A stretch of 64,000 bases of DNA from an uncultured Eubacteriales bacterium (GCA_902373515.1 CABKML010000005.1:15629-79628), one strand, 5' to 3'; counted from the first letter of the stretch, positions 18,192-26,515 are shown. A program made the numbers and translations. Notes: generated by a model from the sequence alone, not told the origin.

Positions 18192-18425
18192 ATGGCTAAA
18201 AGAGAAGACAATTTGGTAGAATTGATTGATGGTTACGTTATGGATGGTGGATACCATTTGAATGTTAATGTGTTCAATCGTGAAACATTGTTAGATGCAC
18301 AAAAACACCCTGAAAAATATCCGCAATTAACCATCCGCGTCAGTGGTTATGCTGTTAACTTCAATAAGTTGACAAAGGAACAACAAGACGAAGTTATTGC
18401 TCGTACAATGCATGAGCATATGTAA
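18192..18425 (+). CDS. Free-standing PFL glycyl radical domain (GrcA/YfiD-like)
   Basis: 77 residues that equal the C-terminal domain of [38 protein letters not shown] with radical G52, and the ending [16 protein letters not shown]. It has its own AGAAGGAG nine bases before ATG. E. coli YfiD/GrcA (127 residues) is a similar autonomous domain that rescues oxygen-cleaved PFL, but there the main enzyme is intact. Here the preceding PFL lacks the domain, so this protein should be an essential subunit. PflA is known to act on short peptides with the RVSGYAV motif, so activation in trans is plausible. Followed by a strong terminator. Confidence 0.93.
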   Translation: MAKREDNLVELIDGYVMDGGYHLNVNVFNRETLLDAQKHPEKYPQLTIRVSGYAVNFNKLTKEQQDEVIARTMHEHM

Positions 18426-18451
18426 TATCACTCATATTCGGTGATGTAAGG

Positions 18452-18486
18452 CGGGGGATGTCGGCAACGGCATCCCCCGTTTTTTA
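18452..18486 (+). terminator. Strong terminator of the pfl operon
   Basis: CGGGGGATG (18452-18460) pairs perfectly with CATCCCCCG (18471-18479), 10-base loop, followed by a T run. Confidence 0.93.
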
Positions 18487-18543
18487 TTTGAACAATAATT
18501 CAGCAATAATCCATTTTCTGCCGGGCAGTATTTTTTTCGGACT

Positions 18544-18565
18544 TGTACTTTATAATATAAGTACA
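18544..18565. promoter_or_regulatory. Inverted repeat over the -10 box of the TetR-type gene
   Basis: TGTACTT (18544-18550) and AAGTACA (18559-18565) form perfect 7-base arms around TATAATAT, which contains a consensus -10 TATAAT (18551-18556). It ends 17 bases before the regulator start. This is the classic place for autorepression by a TetR-family protein. Confidence 0.6.
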
Positions 18566-18582
18566 GGCGGAGGATAAGCGAG

Positions 18583-19146
18583 ATGGATACAGGGAAAAGT
18601 CAGGATTTGAAGTATCGTTTGGCTGCGGCATTAAAGCAATGCATGAGTAACAATAAGGTGGAGAACATTACTGTGAAGCAGATTGTTTCGACCTGCGGAG
18701 TTTCGCGCCAAAGTTTTTATCGTAATTTTATTGACAAATATGATTTAATTAACTGGTATTTCGATCGTTTATTAGCCCTTTCTTTTCAAGCTATGAGTGA
18801 AGGTGAAAACATCAGGAGCGGACTTTGTCGCAAGTTTGCTTATATTCGTGCTGAAAAAGTCTTTTTTGCGGCTGCATTTCGGGTGGATGAACAGAATAAT
18901 TTGAAAGAGCATGATTTTTCCGCTATTCAAAATTTTTATCGTCATTTAATTCGCTCACGCAGTAATGAAGAACTTACGGCCCGGGATGATAAATTGTTGG
19001 AATTATATTGCCAGATGTCCATATATATGACTGTCCAGTGGGTTTTACACGGGATGGTGATGAGTGACAGCGAATTGGCCGATTTATTGATTGACGCTAT
19101 GCCGCCACGGATTCACGAACTGTTTTTACGCTTGGAGATTTTGTAG
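18583..19146 (+). CDS. TetR/AcrR-family transcriptional regulator
   Basis: 187 residues. The N-terminal helix-turn-helix (about 25-55) reads ITVKQIVSTCGVSRQSFYRNF, a standard TetR recognition unit, followed by KYDLINWYF. The all-helical C-terminal part is of the TetR_C type without a recognisable ligand signature. GGAGG lies upstream of the ATG, and a palindrome covers its promoter. It sits between the PFL operon and a FucO-type alcohol dehydrogenase in the same orientation, so control of the dehydrogenase is a reasonable guess. The effector is unknown. Confidence 0.88.
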   Translation: MDTGKSQDLKYRLAAALKQCMSNNKVENITVKQIVSTCGVSRQSFYRNFIDKYDLINWYFDRLLALSFQAMSEGENIRSGLCRKFAYIRAEKVFFAAAFRVDEQNNLKEHDFSAIQNFYRHLIRSRSNEELTARDDKLLELYCQMSIYMTVQWVLHGMVMSDSELADLLIDAMPPRIHELFLRLEIL

Positions 19147-19336
19147 TTGAGTTGGTCTTGAGTTGGCGAATAAGGAAAAAATCTCTTGTCAATTTGTGCA
19201 GATTATCCATTATATTTTGTGTCTTTTGTCTAAAATAGCAGCATAATCCACAAATTTGTTACACAATTATTTTTCTGTAACTTACATAAATTCCTTTTCC
19301 TTGCTATTATATGAATGTAAGCCAAAGATAATTTTG

Positions 19337-19357
19337 GAACGATTGTTACAAATGTTC
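19337..19357. promoter_or_regulatory. Imperfect inverted repeat just upstream of the alcohol dehydrogenase
   Basis: GAAC..TT and AA..GTTC arms (six of eight positions paired) flank GTTAC, about 23 bases before the dehydrogenase start. Possible operator for the neighbouring TetR-type protein, but it does not match the palindrome at 18544, so the link is weak. Confidence 0.25.
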
Positions 19358-19379
19358 GGTCATAAGGAGATTAAAATTT

Positions 19380-20531
19380 ATGGTTCACAAAATTTCACTT
19401 AACGGTACATCATATCATGGTGCAGGTGCAATTAAAGAGATAGTCAATGAGATAAAGTCTCGCGGCTTTCATAAGGTGTTTTTGACCTCGGATCCGGATT
19501 TGGTAAAATTCGGTGTGACGACAAAAGTTTCGACTTTACTCGAAGCAGCCGGTATTCCGTATGAACTTTATACGGAGATTAAACCTAATCCGACAATTGA
19601 GAATGTTCAACACGGTGTAGCTGCTTTCAAAAAGGCTGCAGCTGATTGTATTGTAGCTGTCGGCGGCGGTTCGTCTATGGATACTTCCAAAGCTATTGGT
19701 ATTATTATTACCAATCCTGAATTTGCTGATGTGCGTTCTCTTGAAGGCTTATCTCCTACTAAAAATCCCTGTGTACCTATTATTGCTGTTCCGACAACAG
19801 CAGGTACGGCAGCAGAAGTTACAATTAATTATGTTATTACCGATGTTGAAAAAGAGCGTAAATTTGTTTGTGTCGACCCGCATGATATGCCTATTGTTGC
19901 TGTAGTTGATCCGGAAATGATGGCTTCGATGCCGCGCGGTTTGGCAGTTGCTACCGGTATGGATGCTTTGACCCATGCAATTGAGGGTTATACGACCAGA
20001 GCAGCTTGGGAAATGACAGATATGTTCCACTTGGAAGCTATTCGCCTTTTGTCCGGTAATTTCCGGGCAGCGGTTGCGGGAGATATGACAGCTAAGGCTA
20101 ATATGGCATTAGGCCAATATATTGCCGGTATGGGCTTCTCTAATGTCGGTCTCGGCATTGCTCATTCGATGGCGCATACTTTGTCGGCCCATTATGATAC
20201 ACCGCACGGTATCGCTTGTGCGATGTTCCTGCCGATTTCTATGGAGTTCAACCGTGACTTTACCGGTACCAGATTGCGTGAAGTTGCTCGGGCTATGGGC
20301 GTTAAGAATGTTGATACAATGAGTCAGACTGAATATCGTCAGGCAGCTATCGATGCTGTTAAACAATTGACTTTGGACTTGGGTGTATCTAAGACTTTAG
20401 ATAAAATTACCGAAGCCGATTTGGATCAATTGGCAACGGATGCCTTAAACGATGCTTGCTATCCGGGCAATCCGCGAGAGGCTACTAAAGAGCAGGTAAT
20501 TGCGATGTTCCGCCAATTAATGGTGAAGTGA
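19380..20531 (+). CDS. Iron-dependent alcohol dehydrogenase, FucO-like (lactaldehyde reductase type)
   Basis: 383-residue group III alcohol dehydrogenase. VAVGGGSSMDTSKA is the NAD-binding glycine-rich loop, AVPTTAGTAAEVT follows, and the metal ligands are the Asp/His of ATGMDALTHAIEGY and two further His in GIAHSMAHTL and DTPHGIACA. The overall pattern is closest to FucO, which interconverts lactaldehyde and 1,2-propanediol, but small-aldehyde or ethanol use is equally possible. Beside PFL it would reoxidise NADH in fermentation. AAGGAG lies upstream, and its own leader has several GTTAC-type words. A terminator follows. Confidence 0.9.
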   Translation: MVHKISLNGTSYHGAGAIKEIVNEIKSRGFHKVFLTSDPDLVKFGVTTKVSTLLEAAGIPYELYTEIKPNPTIENVQHGVAAFKKAAADCIVAVGGGSSMDTSKAIGIIITNPEFADVRSLEGLSPTKNPCVPIIAVPTTAGTAAEVTINYVITDVEKERKFVCVDPHDMPIVAVVDPEMMASMPRGLAVATGMDALTHAIEGYTTRAAWEMTDMFHLEAIRLLSGNFRAAVAGDMTAKANMALGQYIAGMGFSNVGLGIAHSMAHTLSAHYDTPHGIACAMFLPISMEFNRDFTGTRLREVARAMGVKNVDTMSQTEYRQAAIDAVKQLTLDLGVSKTLDKITEADLDQLATDALNDACYPGNPREATKEQVIAMFRQLMVK

Positions 20532-20555
20532 AACGCTGAATAGATGCTTCTGAAA

Positions 20556-20581
20556 GGGCGGCTGCGGCCGCCCTTTTTTTA
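20556..20581 (+). terminator. Terminator after the alcohol dehydrogenase
   Basis: GGGCGGC (20556-20562) pairs with GCCGCCC (20567-20573), four-base loop, then seven T. Confidence 0.93.
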
Positions 20582-20594
20582 TATGGCTGTGCTA

Positions 20595-20608
20595 GAATAG
20601 TACTATTC
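20595..20608. promoter_or_regulatory. 14-bp perfect palindrome upstream of mscL
   Basis: GAATAGTACTATTC is fully self-complementary. It overlaps a TAGAAT -10-like box (20593-20598) and ends 13 bases before the mscL start. Candidate operator. Confidence 0.45.
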
Positions 20609-20621
20609 GAAGGAGATACAT

Positions 20622-21005
20622 ATGGAAAAATGGGAGAAACTTTTGCAGGAATTCAAGGCCTTTATTGCTCGCGGCAGCGTTGTAGACTTGGCTGTCGGTG
20701 TTATTGTCGGCGGAGCTTTCTCGGCTATCGTCAAATCTTTGGTCAATGATATTTTAATGCCGATTATCGGCTTACTCCTGGGCGGTTTGAATTTCAGCAA
20801 TTTGAGTTTCGGTTTGGGTGAAGCCAGGATTATGTACGGTGCTTTTTTGCAGGCTGTAATTAATTTTTTCATCATAGCCTTTGTTATTTTCTTTATTGTG
20901 AAGTTAATTAATTTAGTTTATAAGAAGCAGTCACAGGAAACGATTAAAACCGTGCCGGAAGACGTGAAATTATTAACTGAGATCAGAGATTTACTAAAAA
21001 AATAG
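20622..21005 (+). CDS. mscL: Large-conductance mechanosensitive channel MscL
   Basis: 127-residue membrane protein, pore of the osmotic emergency valve. It has the conserved N-terminal amphipathic helix and TM1 (EFKAFIARGSVVDLAVGVIVGG...), the loop, TM2 (AVINFFIIAFVIFFIVKLI) and the charged C-terminal helix. Length is normal for MscL. Start has AAGGAG eight bases upstream. The short leader carries a 14-bp palindrome, which is unusual for this gene. Confidence 0.97.
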   Translation: MEKWEKLLQEFKAFIARGSVVDLAVGVIVGGAFSAIVKSLVNDILMPIIGLLLGGLNFSNLSFGLGEARIMYGAFLQAVINFFIIAFVIFFIVKLINLVYKKQSQETIKTVPEDVKLLTEIRDLLKK

Positions 21006-21065
21006 ACTTTCTCTTAAATTTACCTTGTGACATTCGGATTTAGAGAGATTTTCAGAGGAGGCAGG

Positions 21066-21698
21066 ATGCGAAAAATATATTTAATGGTGCCGGTAAAGAC
21101 ATTATTTGATGAAAATGATAAAATTCAGGGCCGTTCCGATTCCAAAGTGAGTGAGACGGCAGAAGTACCGATAAAAGAGGCTAAGGATTATTTGCGCAAC
21201 CTGGGCGAAATTATTACTTGTGTTTCACCGCAGGAAAGAGCAATAGTTACAGCGAAACTTTGTCAAATTTCTCAATGGCGTATGGAAGATTATTTGACGG
21301 ATTTTGATTTCGGCGTTTTTGAAGCGCAAAAAAATTTTTTGTTGCCGCGAGTATCCCGGAACGTGCCGGATGATTATGGTGATTTTTTCAGCTCTTACGG
21401 CTATGGCGGTGAAAGCAGTTCGGCGGTATCTGAGCGCTTGGAGACGGGAATAAAAAATCATATTGCCAGGTTGCAGAACAAAGAGGCCGATTTGCTTTAT
21501 ATAAGCGGGAAACATGCGATATACACTTTCTATCTTCACCATCGAGAACAGAACGGTAAGCTTTTACCTGCAAGCTTTTTTACGCCGGCTTCTATCCATA
21601 CGTTTACATATAGTCAGGGAAATTTCGATTATGTTACTTCCGCTGTTTTTTCTCAGACAGTTCCTGTTGCCTCGGAAAGTGAGTATTATTCATGGTAA
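21066..21698 (+). CDS. Histidine phosphatase-like protein lacking catalytic residues (pseudoenzyme)
   Basis: 210 residues, start chosen at ATG 21066 behind GAGGAGG. It has the frame of a phosphoglycerate mutase-type phosphatase and resembles the next gene (IQGRSDSK versus IQGSCDSK; DFDFGVFEAQ versus EWDFGLFEGE; YGGESSSAVSERLETGIKNHI versus the matching GGESLTDF region). However, the RHG signature is replaced by V8-P9-V10 in IYLMVPVKT, and the later Arg of the RARET segment is also missing. Phosphatase activity is therefore not expected. It may be regulatory, bind a phospho-ligand, or pair with its active neighbour. Stop and next start overlap. Confidence 0.75.
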   Translation: MRKIYLMVPVKTLFDENDKIQGRSDSKVSETAEVPIKEAKDYLRNLGEIITCVSPQERAIVTAKLCQISQWRMEDYLTDFDFGVFEAQKNFLLPRVSRNVPDDYGDFFSSYGYGGESSSAVSERLETGIKNHIARLQNKEADLLYISGKHAIYTFYLHHREQNGKLLPASFFTPASIHTFTYSQGNFDYVTSAVFSQTVPVASESEYYSW

Positions 21699-22273
21699 AA
21701 AAATTGTATTTGGTGCGGCATGGTGAAACCCAATTTAATAAATTGGATATTATTCAAGGGTCATGTGATTCTAAATTGACGGCAGCAGGTAGAGAACAGG
21801 CAGCTGCTTGCGGTCGACTCTTAAAAAAAGAAGGAATAAAGTTCGATCGGATTTTCTGTTCAATTGCTTTACGGGCTCGGGAAACGTTATCTTATATTAC
21901 TGATCAGGAATACACTTATCTTTCCCAACTGAAAGAATGGGATTTCGGTTTGTTTGAAGGTGAAGGGCAATGTTTGCAAAGACCGGAAGTGTTCAACAAT
22001 TTATCGCCTGACTTTTATGCGCAGTTCGGCGGTGAAAGCTTGACCGACTTTCAAAAAAGAATTGACGGGGCAATCAGAGATATTTTGACTGATACCGGAG
22101 ATAATTTCTTGGTTGTGGCGCACGGTTGTGTCAATTGGGCCTTTTTTGAAATGGCAGTAAAACCGGATAATGCGCCGCCGGTGAAGTTTACTAATTGTGC
22201 TGTACAAGTTTATCGGCAGGAAGGCGAACAGTTTATTTACGAAAGAACGCTTGATCCTTTGAGCGAGTTATGA
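21692..22273 (+). CDS. Histidine phosphatase family protein (phosphoglycerate mutase-like)
   Basis: 193 residues with the full signature: LVRHGETQFN (catalytic H10), RARETLSY, EWDFGLFEG (acid/base Glu region) and second catalytic H144 in VVAHGCVNW. The size fits the CobC/PhoE-like small phosphatases, not cofactor-dependent glycolytic mutase (about 230-250). The substrate cannot be assigned. It overlaps the end of its inactive paralogue by seven bases, so the two are translated in a coupled way, and a CinA-like gene follows 10 bases later. Confidence 0.88.
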   Translation: MVKKLYLVRHGETQFNKLDIIQGSCDSKLTAAGREQAAACGRLLKKEGIKFDRIFCSIALRARETLSYITDQEYTYLSQLKEWDFGLFEGEGQCLQRPEVFNNLSPDFYAQFGGESLTDFQKRIDGAIRDILTDTGDNFLVVAHGCVNWAFFEMAVKPDNAPPVKFTNCAVQVYRQEGEQFIYERTLDPLSEL

Positions 22274-22283
22274 TGAGGGCGAC

Positions 22284-22931
22284 ATGAGAAAAGAAGAAAA
22301 TTCGGAAAAGTTGCTTTATTCCGACAGCTTGCTGAAAGTTCAATTGTTGTCGGCAGCCGACATGACTTCTTTGTTGGCAAAAAGTAACCGCAGATTGGGT
22401 GCTTATTTACGAAAAGAAAAGTTACATTTAGTGACGGCCGAGTCGTTGACAGCAGGTTCTTTGGCCGGATGTATAGCCGATATAAGCGGTGCCAGCGATT
22501 ATTTAAGCGGAGCTTTTGTCTGTTATACTAATCAGGCGAAACAGACGCTTTTAGGTATACCTGCGCCGATGCTGGAGAAATATAGTGCAGTTTCAGCTCC
22601 GGTGGTTCAGAGTATGGCGAAAAACAGCTTGAAGCGCCTGCCACAGGCTGATATAGCGGTGGCTTTGAGCGGGTATGCCGGACCGCAGACTGCGAATTGG
22701 CAGGAAAAGGAAGCTTGCGGGACTGTGTATTTTGCGCTTGCTTTACCGCTACAGCTTATAGATAAATCAACTCAAGTTACATGCGCTGCAACTGATTGCA
22801 TAGCTTGTGATTATGGCGACGATGTGGCAGTATTTACTTATAAAAAAATTTTTTCTCCGAAGAGAAATCTTGTGCGCTTGGCAGCCTGCCTGTTTGCAAT
22901 CAGAGAACTTTCGGCAATATTGGCGATTTAA
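22284..22931 (+). CDS. CinA C-terminal-type nicotinamide-nucleotide amidase
   Basis: 215 residues matching the PncC/CinA-C family: LVTAESLTAGSLAGCIADISGAS, then AFVCYTNQAKQTLLGI, and SGYAGPQ in place of the usual SGxAGP(G/T)G. This domain deamidates nicotinamide mononucleotide in pyridine nucleotide salvage. It is free of the N-terminal MoCF-like part of full CinA but has about 35 extra residues in front. The middle of the Gly loop (SGYAGPQTANW) diverges from consensus, so activity is likely but not certain. Confidence 0.85.
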   Translation: MRKEENSEKLLYSDSLLKVQLLSAADMTSLLAKSNRRLGAYLRKEKLHLVTAESLTAGSLAGCIADISGASDYLSGAFVCYTNQAKQTLLGIPAPMLEKYSAVSAPVVQSMAKNSLKRLPQADIAVALSGYAGPQTANWQEKEACGTVYFALALPLQLIDKSTQVTCAATDCIACDYGDDVAVFTYKKIFSPKRNLVRLAACLFAIRELSAILAI

Positions 22932-22944
22932 TTAGAGATTGGAG

Positions 22945-24552
22945 ATGAAGATAATATTGGACAAAGGTAAGACCGCCGACAGACCTTTAATTCGCAGTAA
23001 TTCTTTCAAAAAAGCGACAATTATTCTGATTATCGGTTTGTTACTCAGTAAAGTGACGGGACAGGCACGTGAAGTTCTATACGGGGTGGTATTGCAGAAA
23101 CCGTATTTAACGGATGCTTATGTTCAGGGCTTTTTAATTCCCGACTTTATCTATGAACTATTGATAGGCGGTTCGATTCAGGCTGCTTTGATTCCAACTT
23201 TAGCGCAAGCTTTGGGAACTGAGCAGGAGAAAAAAGCTTGGTATGACGTTTCGACATTTATCAGTTTTTTCAGTATTCTGATGTTTATTTGCCTTTTGTT
23301 GCTGGAAATTTTTACTCAGCCTATATTATCTTTAATTAGTAAAAGCGAAAATTTAATCTTGACGGTGCAAGTGGCCCGCCGATTATTCCCGCAAACTTTT
23401 TTTATGATGGGAGCGGGTTTAACAATTGGCATATTGAATGCCCATAAATTATTTACCAAAACGGCCTTAGGACCGGGCTTGTATAATATTTTTGTTTGTT
23501 TGAGTTTAATATTATTGGGAGCAGCGTCTGAAAAGGCTTTGTTGCAAGTGGCGTGGGGCATCAGTGGCAGTGCAGCAGTTTATTTTATCTGGCAATTATT
23601 TTTAGCGCGGCGAGTAATTACTCCCTTAAGATTGAATTTGCACTTTTCCCGTCCCGGTTTTCGGCGCCTTCTGTTATTAGCTTTGCCGACTTTATTTTCC
23701 GCATCTATTGCGCAATTGGGAAACATAATTTTACAAGCTTACACTAAAACGATGCCTGCAGGCAGTGCGACAGCGTTGAGGTATGCTTCGACTGTTTGGA
23801 TGTTGCCGTACGGCATTTTTACCGTTGCTATCGGCCAGGTAATGTTGCCGACCTTATCAACATGTATCGGGCACAATGATCCGATTAAAGCCGGGCGGAT
23901 GCTCAATAAAGCCTTGCGATTGGTTTTGCTTTTTGCTTTGCCTTCCGCCTTGATTTTCTATGCTTATCGCACGGAAATTATGGTAGGAATTTTCTGGTGG
24001 AAAAATTATTTACCTTCAAGTGCTGCCGCTAATCGGGAATATTATGATATTTTGGTTAATGCCGGCCGAATATTGCAATTTTATTGCCCGGCGATTATTT
24101 TTCAGTCGATTATCTATATTTACAACTTTGCTTTTTATGCTCACAGTATTACCGTAATTCCTTTGGTGAATGCCGCCGTTTCCTTGCTGTTAACTTTAGG
24201 TTTGGGTTATATAGCGGAGCAACGGCAGGAGATTTCCGGCTTATCCTTAGCTTTTGCCGTTTCGACGTTGTTTATCGCCTTGTTGTTACAAGCTTTGTAC
24301 CATCACCGATTTAAGCCCGAGAAATTACGTAATTTCGCTTATTTTATTTGGCAAAACTGGGTAGCTTTGACTATTTTGGCACTTTATCTGTTGGTTGAAG
24401 TGCATGTTAGCGCTCGGATTCCGTATGTTAATAAGCTGTTTTCTTTAGCGGTTATAGGTGCGCGCGCCCTCGTCGCTTACGCTGTTTATTTAGTGGCAGC
24501 GTATCTTGTCGGTATCAAAGAAATTAAAGAAATCCGGCATTTATGGCATTAG
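22945..24552 (+). CDS. murJ: Lipid II flippase MurJ
   Basis: About 535 residues of the MVF/MATE-like polysaccharide exporter superfamily. The N-terminus has the hallmark GLLLSKVTGQAREVLYG and TDAYVQGFLIPDFIYELLIGGSIQAALIP; at least 13 hydrophobic segments follow, as expected for the 14-helix lipid II flippase. It moves the peptidoglycan precursor across the cytoplasmic membrane. The start is not clear: ATG 22945 touches the GGAG, while TTG at 22939 or 22957 are alternatives with different spacing. It is followed at once by a cardiolipin synthase gene. Confidence 0.92.
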   Translation: MKIILDKGKTADRPLIRSNSFKKATIILIIGLLLSKVTGQAREVLYGVVLQKPYLTDAYVQGFLIPDFIYELLIGGSIQAALIPTLAQALGTEQEKKAWYDVSTFISFFSILMFICLLLLEIFTQPILSLISKSENLILTVQVARRLFPQTFFMMGAGLTIGILNAHKLFTKTALGPGLYNIFVCLSLILLGAASEKALLQVAWGISGSAAVYFIWQLFLARRVITPLRLNLHFSRPGFRRLLLLALPTLFSASIAQLGNIILQAYTKTMPAGSATALRYASTVWMLPYGIFTVAIGQVMLPTLSTCIGHNDPIKAGRMLNKALRLVLLFALPSALIFYAYRTEIMVGIFWWKNYLPSSAAANREYYDILVNAGRILQFYCPAIIFQSIIYIYNFAFYAHSITVIPLVNAAVSLLLTLGLGYIAEQRQEISGLSLAFAVSTLFIALLLQALYHHRFKPEKLRNFAYFIWQNWVALTILALYLLVEVHVSARIPYVNKLFSLAVIGARALVAYAVYLVAAYLVGIKEIKEIRHLWH

Positions 24553-24561
24553 GAGAAGAGA

Positions 24562-26424
24562 ATGCAGACAACTGTAAAAGATAATAATAAAGGAAAGTTA
24601 AAACAAAGATTACAAAAAGTTCGGGCGCGCAGAATTTATCTGTTGGGTAGCTTGGTTGTTTTGCAGTTTATCTTTTTTGTCGTTATTTTTTTCACCGTGC
24701 AAAATAATGCTATGCGCTTTTTCAGTTTAGGCAATTTCCTTATTTTTCTTGCTCTCGCCTGGTTCATTATGACCAGACATATGACTAATTCCGCCAAATT
24801 GAGCTGGTTATTGTGTGGTGCGGTGGCTCCGGTTTTTACTTGGCTGTTTTACGGCTTTTCTGTCAGTAATTTACTGCAACGGCGAACCCTTTTAGCGCAA
24901 ACTTTCAGTAAAGAAAGAATTTTTGTCAGCTATTTTCATAAAGAAGGCCGGAGCTTGATGGCTCGTTTAAGACCTTTATTACAGGCGGAAGGCCTGGGCA
25001 ATTTTTATGAGATTGCCGCATTAGCTTTTCATCATAACGGCAGTAAAATTTATTTGAATCAGAAAGTTGAATATTATCGTTGCGGAGAAGAGGCCTGGCC
25101 GCAGATTAAGGCGGCAATTAAAGCGGCCAAAGTTCACATCTGTATCGAGTTTTATATTATAAAAAACGGCACGATGCTGGAGGAAATGCTGGATTTACTC
25201 TGTCAAAAGTTACAGCAGGGAGTAGAAGTTTATTTATTGTATGACGGTGCCTGTGATTTCCTGCTGAATTTTGATTTGGCGCGCACTTTGAAAAATCAAG
25301 GTGCGAAAACTGCGGTGTTTATGCCGATAAACGGTAGATTTACCATGGATCATAACCATCGTAACCATCGTAAATTAATTATTATCGACGGGGAAACTGC
25401 TTTTACCGGCGGCATAAATTTGGCTGATGAATATATTAATTTGCGCTCGCCTTTCGGTTATTGGAAAGATGCCGTTATCTCCGTGCAGGGGGAAGCAGTT
25501 CAACGTTTACAGGGATTTTTCCTGGCGGATTTTTTGGCAAGTTGTTCGCAAGATGACGAAAAAATTATTGCTAATTTGATTAATGCCGATTTAGCGGCTT
25601 TTAATTCCAGTCAGGCAAATTTGAATTTAACTGTCAATATGCGGGATTACGACGTGAAATTATTAAAGCGGCGGGACAAACACCAAGATAATTGGAAAAA
25701 TAAAAATCAATTGCTGCCGGCCTGGAAGAAAAATCACGGGCATAAAAGCGGGCATGAGTTCCTGCATTTAAGTACTAAAGAATTGGATCGCCAGAACGAT
25801 ATACCGTGGGGACGCCGACAAAGTGAAATTAAATTTACCGGCGGAGATATGCCCGCCATCCCGAATTTGCCTTGGGAAAATTTGCTCGTCCCTTATGCCG
25901 ATGCTCCCAGTGTCGGTAATTCTCTGGCTGAAAATATTTATTTACAGGCTATCTACAGTGCGACAAGCTCCTGTCAGATAATGACGCCCTATCTTATCCT
26001 GGGAGATGAATTGTTGCGTGCTTTAACAGTAGCTGCCAATCGCGGCGTTAAAGTGGAAATATATTTGCCTTACATTGCCGATAAAAAAATTATGCAGGTT
26101 CTGGCACGGGCTGCTTATCCGGTTCTATTGCAAGCCGGTATAAAAATTTATGAATTTCTTCCGGGATTTATTCACTCTAAAGTATTGCTGATTGATCAGC
26201 AGATAGCAGTTATCGGCAGCGTGAATTTCGATTTTCGCAGCATGTATTTGAATTTTGAGAACGGTGTTATAATCTACGACCGGATTCTGGGCGAAAAAAT
26301 TGCAGCCGATTTTCGGACTATCAGACCGGAATGTAAGCAGGTGGACTTGGCGTATTGCCAAAGCTTGAGTATCAGCGATAAAATTTGGGGTATTGTTTTA
26401 CGGCCGTTAGGTCCGTTGTTGTAA
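24562..26424 (+). CDS. cls: Cardiolipin synthase with extended linker between PLD domains
   Basis: Phospholipase D-type enzyme joining two phosphatidylglycerols into cardiolipin. N-terminal hydrophobic helices anchor it; HKD motif 1 is HRKLIIIDG with TGGINLADEY, HKD motif 2 is HSKVLLIDQ with GSVNFDFRS. At 620 residues it is about 110 longer than usual (about 480-510). The excess is a polar, His/Lys/Asn-rich stretch between the two HKD halves (roughly residues 345-450), with no recognised domain. Start ATG has AGGAGAAGAG upstream. Convergent with the peptidase gene that follows. Confidence 0.93.
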   Translation: MQTTVKDNNKGKLKQRLQKVRARRIYLLGSLVVLQFIFFVVIFFTVQNNAMRFFSLGNFLIFLALAWFIMTRHMTNSAKLSWLLCGAVAPVFTWLFYGFSVSNLLQRRTLLAQTFSKERIFVSYFHKEGRSLMARLRPLLQAEGLGNFYEIAALAFHHNGSKIYLNQKVEYYRCGEEAWPQIKAAIKAAKVHICIEFYIIKNGTMLEEMLDLLCQKLQQGVEVYLLYDGACDFLLNFDLARTLKNQGAKTAVFMPINGRFTMDHNHRNHRKLIIIDGETAFTGGINLADEYINLRSPFGYWKDAVISVQGEAVQRLQGFFLADFLASCSQDDEKIIANLINADLAAFNSSQANLNLTVNMRDYDVKLLKRRDKHQDNWKNKNQLLPAWKKNHGHKSGHEFLHLSTKELDRQNDIPWGRRQSEIKFTGGDMPAIPNLPWENLLVPYADAPSVGNSLAENIYLQAIYSATSSCQIMTPYLILGDELLRALTVAANRGVKVEIYLPYIADKKIMQVLARAAYPVLLQAGIKIYEFLPGFIHSKVLLIDQQIAVIGSVNFDFRSMYLNFENGVIIYDRILGEKIAADFRTIRPECKQVDLAYCQSLSISDKIWGIVLRPLGPLL

Positions 26425-26456
26425 TTAAGTTGATCGCAGCAGGCCGATTAGAGCTG

Positions 26457-26489
26457 AAAAAAGCCCTATGCTTCGAAGAGGCATAAGGC
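26457..26489 (-). terminator. Terminator for the Xaa-Pro peptidase gene (possibly bidirectional)
   Basis: A 12-bp stem with one mismatch (26463-26474 with 26478-26489) lies between convergent genes. On the minus strand it is followed by six T (26462-26457). Confidence 0.8.
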
Positions 26490-26515
26490 ATGATTTTACT
26501 CGAATTTCCCGAAAA

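Noticed and set aside
18120..18195. Split PFL as a sequencing frameshift or a pseudogene
   Set aside because: The gap has several stops in the original frame, a 64-base spacer, an ideal ribosome site and a start at a sensible domain edge; all conserved residues are retained in both parts. A single indel could not restore one frame.
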